Assembly (NCBI RefSeq): GCF_001192835.1
Contig: NZ_DF968183.1
Location: 992,001 to 1,056,000 of the forward strand
Reading direction: 5' to 3'
Length of the DNA: 64,000 bases
Origin: Lentimicrobium saccharophilum
Lineage (GTDB): Bacteria; Bacteroidota; Bacteroidia; Bacteroidales; Lentimicrobiaceae
Shown here: piece by piece, positions 61,522-64,000 of the stretch
Position numbering within the stretch: position 1 is the stretch's first letter
Layout: the number at the start of each line of letters is the position of its first letter
Position numbers and translations under genes: made by a program
The notes under the pieces: model-generated
What the model was told of the DNA's origin: nothing
The model's input: the letters and a program-made list of their open reading frames with translations, nothing else
Databases searched by the model: none

Positions 61522-61963
61522 AATACTTGCCATCGCCTCCAGCGGAGGCCACTGGATACAATTGTTAAGACTTCTGCCGGCTTTTGACGGACAGTATCTG
61601 ATTTTTGTGTCCACCCATAAAGGCAATCAGGCCCAGGTTGAAGGCTATAAATTTTATGCAGTTACCGATGCAACGAGATGGGAAAAACTGAAGCTTATTA
61701 AAATGGCCTTTGAAGTAAGGAGAATTATTGTAAATGAAAATCCTGATGTGATTATTTCAACAGGGGCAGCACCCGGGCTTATGGCTGTTATATGGGGAAG
61801 GTTGAAAAGAAAAAAGACAATCTGGATCGACAGCATAGCAAATGTTGACCGGATATCCATGAGTGGCCGCATTGCAAAACCTTTCAGCCGGCTGCACCTT
61901 ACCCAATGGGATCATCTGGCCGATAATAAATCAACGCTATTTAAAGGAACGGTTATATCATGA
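61508..61963 (+). CDS. Alg14/PssD-like glycosyltransferase subunit
   Basis: A 151-aa protein homologous to the N-terminal half of a GT28 enzyme. It opens with ILAIASSGGHWIQLLRL, then FVSTHKG and PDVIISTGAAPGLMAVIWGRL. Alg14-type subunits hold the acceptor and bind the membrane, while a separate Alg13-type subunit provides the donor site. The gene overlaps capA by 14 bases and its partner by 4 bases (ATGA). The pair probably adds an early sugar to a lipid carrier. Confidence 0.87.
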   Translation: MGKIKILAIASSGGHWIQLLRLLPAFDGQYLIFVSTHKGNQAQVEGYKFYAVTDATRWEKLKLIKMAFEVRRIIVNENPDVIISTGAAPGLMAVIWGRLKRKKTIWIDSIANVDRISMSGRIAKPFSRLHLTQWDHLADNKSTLFKGTVIS

Positions 61964-62436
61964 TTTTTGTTGTAGTAGGAACACAGGAACCATTCGACAG
62001 GCTGATCAGAGCTGTTGACCGGTGGGCCGGCGACACCGGTTATAAAGAGATTTTTGGTCAGATTTCCAGGGCAGAATATCTACCAACCAACTTCCGTTAT
62101 ACTGACTTTATTGAGCCTGAACATTTTATTGACAGGTTCAGGTCAGCTGATGTTATCGTCGGGCACGCAGGAATGGGAACAATCATTCAGGCGCTGCAGT
62201 TCTCCAAACCCATCATTGTAATGCCCCGGCTATCAAGTTTTCATGAAACAAGAAATGATCACCAGATATCAACAGCAAAAAGCTTTGGAAGGTTGGGATA
62301 CGTCCGGGATGTCTACTCGGAACAGGACCTTTTTGAAGCTTTAAACCGGATCGACACAATTAGACCTTCAAAACCCATAGGGCCAGGCGCTTCAGAAAAC
62401 CTCCTGGCATCTCTCAGGGAATTTATCGGCATTTAA
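61960..62436 (+). CDS. Alg13/PssE-like glycosyltransferase subunit
   Basis: A 158-aa protein equivalent to the C-terminal, donor-binding half of GT28 enzymes. It begins IFVVVGTQEPFDRLIRAVD and carries VIVGHAGMGTIIQALQFSKPIIVMPRLSSFHETRNDHQ, the nucleotide-sugar loop. It is translationally coupled to the Alg14-type partner, confirming a two-subunit transferase as in PssD/PssE or EpsE/EpsF. It is the last gene before a 463-base space. Confidence 0.88.
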   Translation: MIFVVVGTQEPFDRLIRAVDRWAGDTGYKEIFGQISRAEYLPTNFRYTDFIEPEHFIDRFRSADVIVGHAGMGTIIQALQFSKPIIVMPRLSSFHETRNDHQISTAKSFGRLGYVRDVYSEQDLFEALNRIDTIRPSKPIGPGASENLLASLREFIGI

Positions 62437-62899
62437 CTTATCCCCGAAAATACAGACATGGTGGATCGAAGAAAAACCTTACTGTTGTTTCTGTTTCGGC
62501 AGTCATTTTATAAATAAACGCTGAGATTTTTTATATTTCACCCCGGCAACAAATGAAATTTGTCAATTATAGGTTGTTTTCAAGTAAAAGCGCAACAAAT
62601 ATGAGTTTTAGTTGTGAAATATAATTATTTTTGATAACTCGTACATTTCTACCTTCGACCACTAAAAAGAAAATTATTCATGTTGTAATAATCGTGAAAA
62701 GATTTCTTTTTTTTGACTGACGTTGATTTTTGGTTTTAATATTTTCAGGTTTACCGGATTTCTTGCATAAAATAATTTCGGTTGAAAAGCGGCAGCGCGG
62801 CTAAGAAACAAATCCGGAATTAATTTGTTGACATTGGCACTTAAGGCATTATTATTAACCTGATTTGCGATTAAATACTAAAACCCCCGAATAGCGAAA
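62437..62899. other. Intergenic leader before the WcaJ-type gene
   Basis: About 460 bases, AT-rich and without a credible gene (the longest frame near the left end is 19 codons at 62458). The octamer CAACAAAT occurs at 62547-62554 and 62593-62600, and inverted at 62823-62830. The copies at each end lie within inverted repeats: ACAAAT/ATTTGT (62549-62563) and AACAAAT/ATTTGTT (62807-62829). TATTTTTG at 62626-62633 could be a -7 element for the next gene. No known regulatory RNA was recognised. Confidence 0.5.
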
Positions 62900-64000
62900 A
62901 TGATACAGGAGCGCGAGGAGCTTGGAAGCAAAACTTTTGGCATTATCATCACGATATTGTCAGTATTTGCTTTTATAGGGGCTTTTTTTATAATAAACTG
63001 GTTATCAATAGCCGACATTGAATACAATAGCCAGTATCTCACCGTTTTACTGATCATGATCCCTTTATGGCATTTTGGGATCAGCAAAACAAATCTCACC
63101 CGGTTTTACAGGGCCAAGGATACGGCGATCATCCTGCTAGAGAGTTTTTTATTTATCTTAACCGGAACCGGGATTCTGGCCATCATTATTTCATTGCTAA
63201 AACTCGACCAGGTTAATTTTTACATCCTCCTGGTGTTTGCATCAGTTGAGTTTATATTGCTAAACCTGATAATTATTCTATCCTACAGGTATCATAAAAA
63301 TCTACTCAGCAAAGGATTAAACACCAGAAATATCATATTAATCGCTGATGAAAACTGTGTTGATTTTATTGAAAGACTTTTTCTCCATAAAGAATGGGGA
63401 TTCAGAATTGTAACCATAATATCTGAATCGGAAATTATTTCAGAGATTTTCAGCAGCAGGGTCAAGGTCATTCAAAATACTCAAAGCCTGGCCTACCTGA
63501 TAAAATCGCATGTTGTTGACGAAGTGTTCTATTGCAAAAATGACATTAATCAGGCTGAAATTAAAAAGCTGGTGTTTGCATGTGAAGAAATCGGGGTTGT
63601 ATTCAGGCTGCAATCTGCTTTCTTCCAGATGCCTGCGACCAAGACTCATCTGAGTTATTACAATGAAGTACCCTTTCTCACATTTATCAATACGCCGGCC
63701 AACAAGGATGCACATCAATGGAAATTTGTCGTTGACATTGTAGCTTCCTTCCTTATATTGCTTATTTGGTCCCCCATTCTGTTGCTAATTGTTATTGCGA
63801 TAAAACTCACCTCAAGGGGACCGGTTATATTCAAGCAGAAAAGGGTTGGTCTTAGGGGGCGTGAATTCAACATCTATAAATTCCGGACAATGGTTCAGGA
63901 TGCCGAGAAACTGAGGCCCCTGCTCGAAGCCCAGAACGAAATGGATGGTCCGGTATTCAAGATAAAAAAAGATCCACGAATCACAGCTGTTGGGAAGATA
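62900..64000 (+). CDS. Undecaprenyl-phosphate sugar phosphotransferase, WcaJ type, partial (runs off right edge)
   Basis: The first 367 codons are visible and remain open at the right edge. The N-terminal half has four to five membrane helices and a Rossmann-like domain (NIILIADENCVDFIERLF onward). The last part begins the bacterial sugar transferase domain: a further membrane segment (DIVASFLILLIWSPILLL), then VIFKQKRVGLRGREFNIYKFRTM and QDAEKLRP. This enzyme places the first sugar phosphate on undecaprenyl phosphate, starting repeat-unit synthesis. It is the initiating transferase of locus II, with its own 463-base leader. The true end and catalytic C-terminus are not in the window. Confidence 0.85.
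   Translation, partial: MIQEREELGSKTFGIIITILSVFAFIGAFFIINWLSIADIEYNSQYLTVLLIMIPLWHFGISKTNLTRFYRAKDTAIILLESFLFILTGTGILAIIISLLKLDQVNFYILLVFASVEFILLNLIIILSYRYHKNLLSKGLNTRNIILIADENCVDFIERLFLHKEWGFRIVTIISESEIISEIFSSRVKVIQNTQSLAYLIKSHVVDEVFYCKNDINQAEIKKLVFACEEIGVVFRLQSAFFQMPATKTHLSYYNEVPFLTFINTPANKDAHQWKFVVDIVASFLILLIWSPILLLIVIAIKLTSRGPVIFKQKRVGLRGREFNIYKFRTMVQDAEKLRPLLEAQNEMDGPVFKIKKDPRITAVGKI

Noticed and set aside
62458-62517. 19-codon frame after the Alg13-type gene
   Set aside because: Too short, with no repeat, promoter or family support.
1-64000. tRNA, rRNA, CRISPR arrays, insertion sequences, phage or plasmid genes
   Set aside because: Looked for by eye on both strands; no cloverleaf-like block, regular spaced repeats, transposase motifs or integrase signatures were found.

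Overview
The window is chromosomal DNA from a member of the Bacteroidota, most likely an anaerobic or facultatively anaerobic Bacteroidales-type organism. Four things point there. There is a type IX secretion/gliding block (two PorU-like gingipain-fold proteases, PorP/SprF, GldJ-like lipoprotein). Several genes are preceded by the Bacteroidota promoter form (TTG, then about 19 bases, then TAnnTTTG). TonB-dependent uptake genes are present. There is also a tungsten-type aldehyde:ferredoxin oxidoreductase. No tRNA, rRNA, CRISPR array, insertion sequence or phage gene was seen.

Layout. (1) 1-12,550, all leftward: a surface-polysaccharide operon read from one good promoter (about 12,517-12,546). 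In transcription order it holds a winged-helix/nucleotidyltransferase regulator, flippase, glycosyltransferase, EpsG/Wzy-like polymerase, two NodB-like deacetylases, three ATP-grasp enzymes, a GT4 glycosyltransferase, a hexapeptide acetyltransferase, and a third deacetylase cut by the left edge. (2) 12,949-15,587, leftward: a secreted PHP-domain phosphoesterase, a PlsC-like acyltransferase and a PfkB sugar kinase. (3) 15,593-26,035: the type IX block, with two complete porU-like genes in tandem (leftward) divergent from porP/sprF and gldJ (rightward). (4) 26,176-28,537: murF and anmK, cell-wall synthesis and recycling. (5) 28,962-34,840: a copper island. An OprC/NosA-like TonB receptor and an MbnP-like lipoprotein face an ECF sigma / anti-sigma / metal-sensor / Spy-like operon across a shared terminator. 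A 113-aa exported protein and a 39-aa membrane microprotein follow. (6) 35,234-38,544: exbB, exbD, tonB, folC. (7) 38,547-49,121: a tungsten/molybdenum and aldehyde region with ThiS-like and ThiF-like proteins, AOR, a further ATP-grasp enzyme, P5C dehydrogenase, an SDR, PpnP, a ModE-like regulator overlapping an orphan WtpA-like binding lipoprotein, and an ALDH7-type dehydrogenase. (8) 49,279-64,000, rightward: a second polysaccharide locus with flippase, FkbM methyltransferase, polymerase, GT2, two GT4, a deacetylase, an asparagine-synthase-like enzyme, a PaaK/CapK-like ligase, CapA, an Alg14/Alg13-type split transferase, and a WcaJ-type initiating sugar transferase cut by the right edge.

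How it works together. Two outward-facing glycan loci flank a core that carries the type IX attachment machinery and two metal systems. The copper island looks like a complete acquire-and-sense module energised by the adjacent TonB/ExbBD genes. The AOR, ThiS/ThiF, ModE and WtpA genes look like a tungsten-enzyme module. The strongest candidates for something little described are three: the clusters of ATP-grasp enzymes and divergent deacetylases in polysaccharide locus I; the pairing of an OprC-like receptor with MbnP and a CnrX-like sigma system; and the tandem PorU pair beside the surface-glycan genes. All functional statements come from reading motifs and gene order; no database search was possible.
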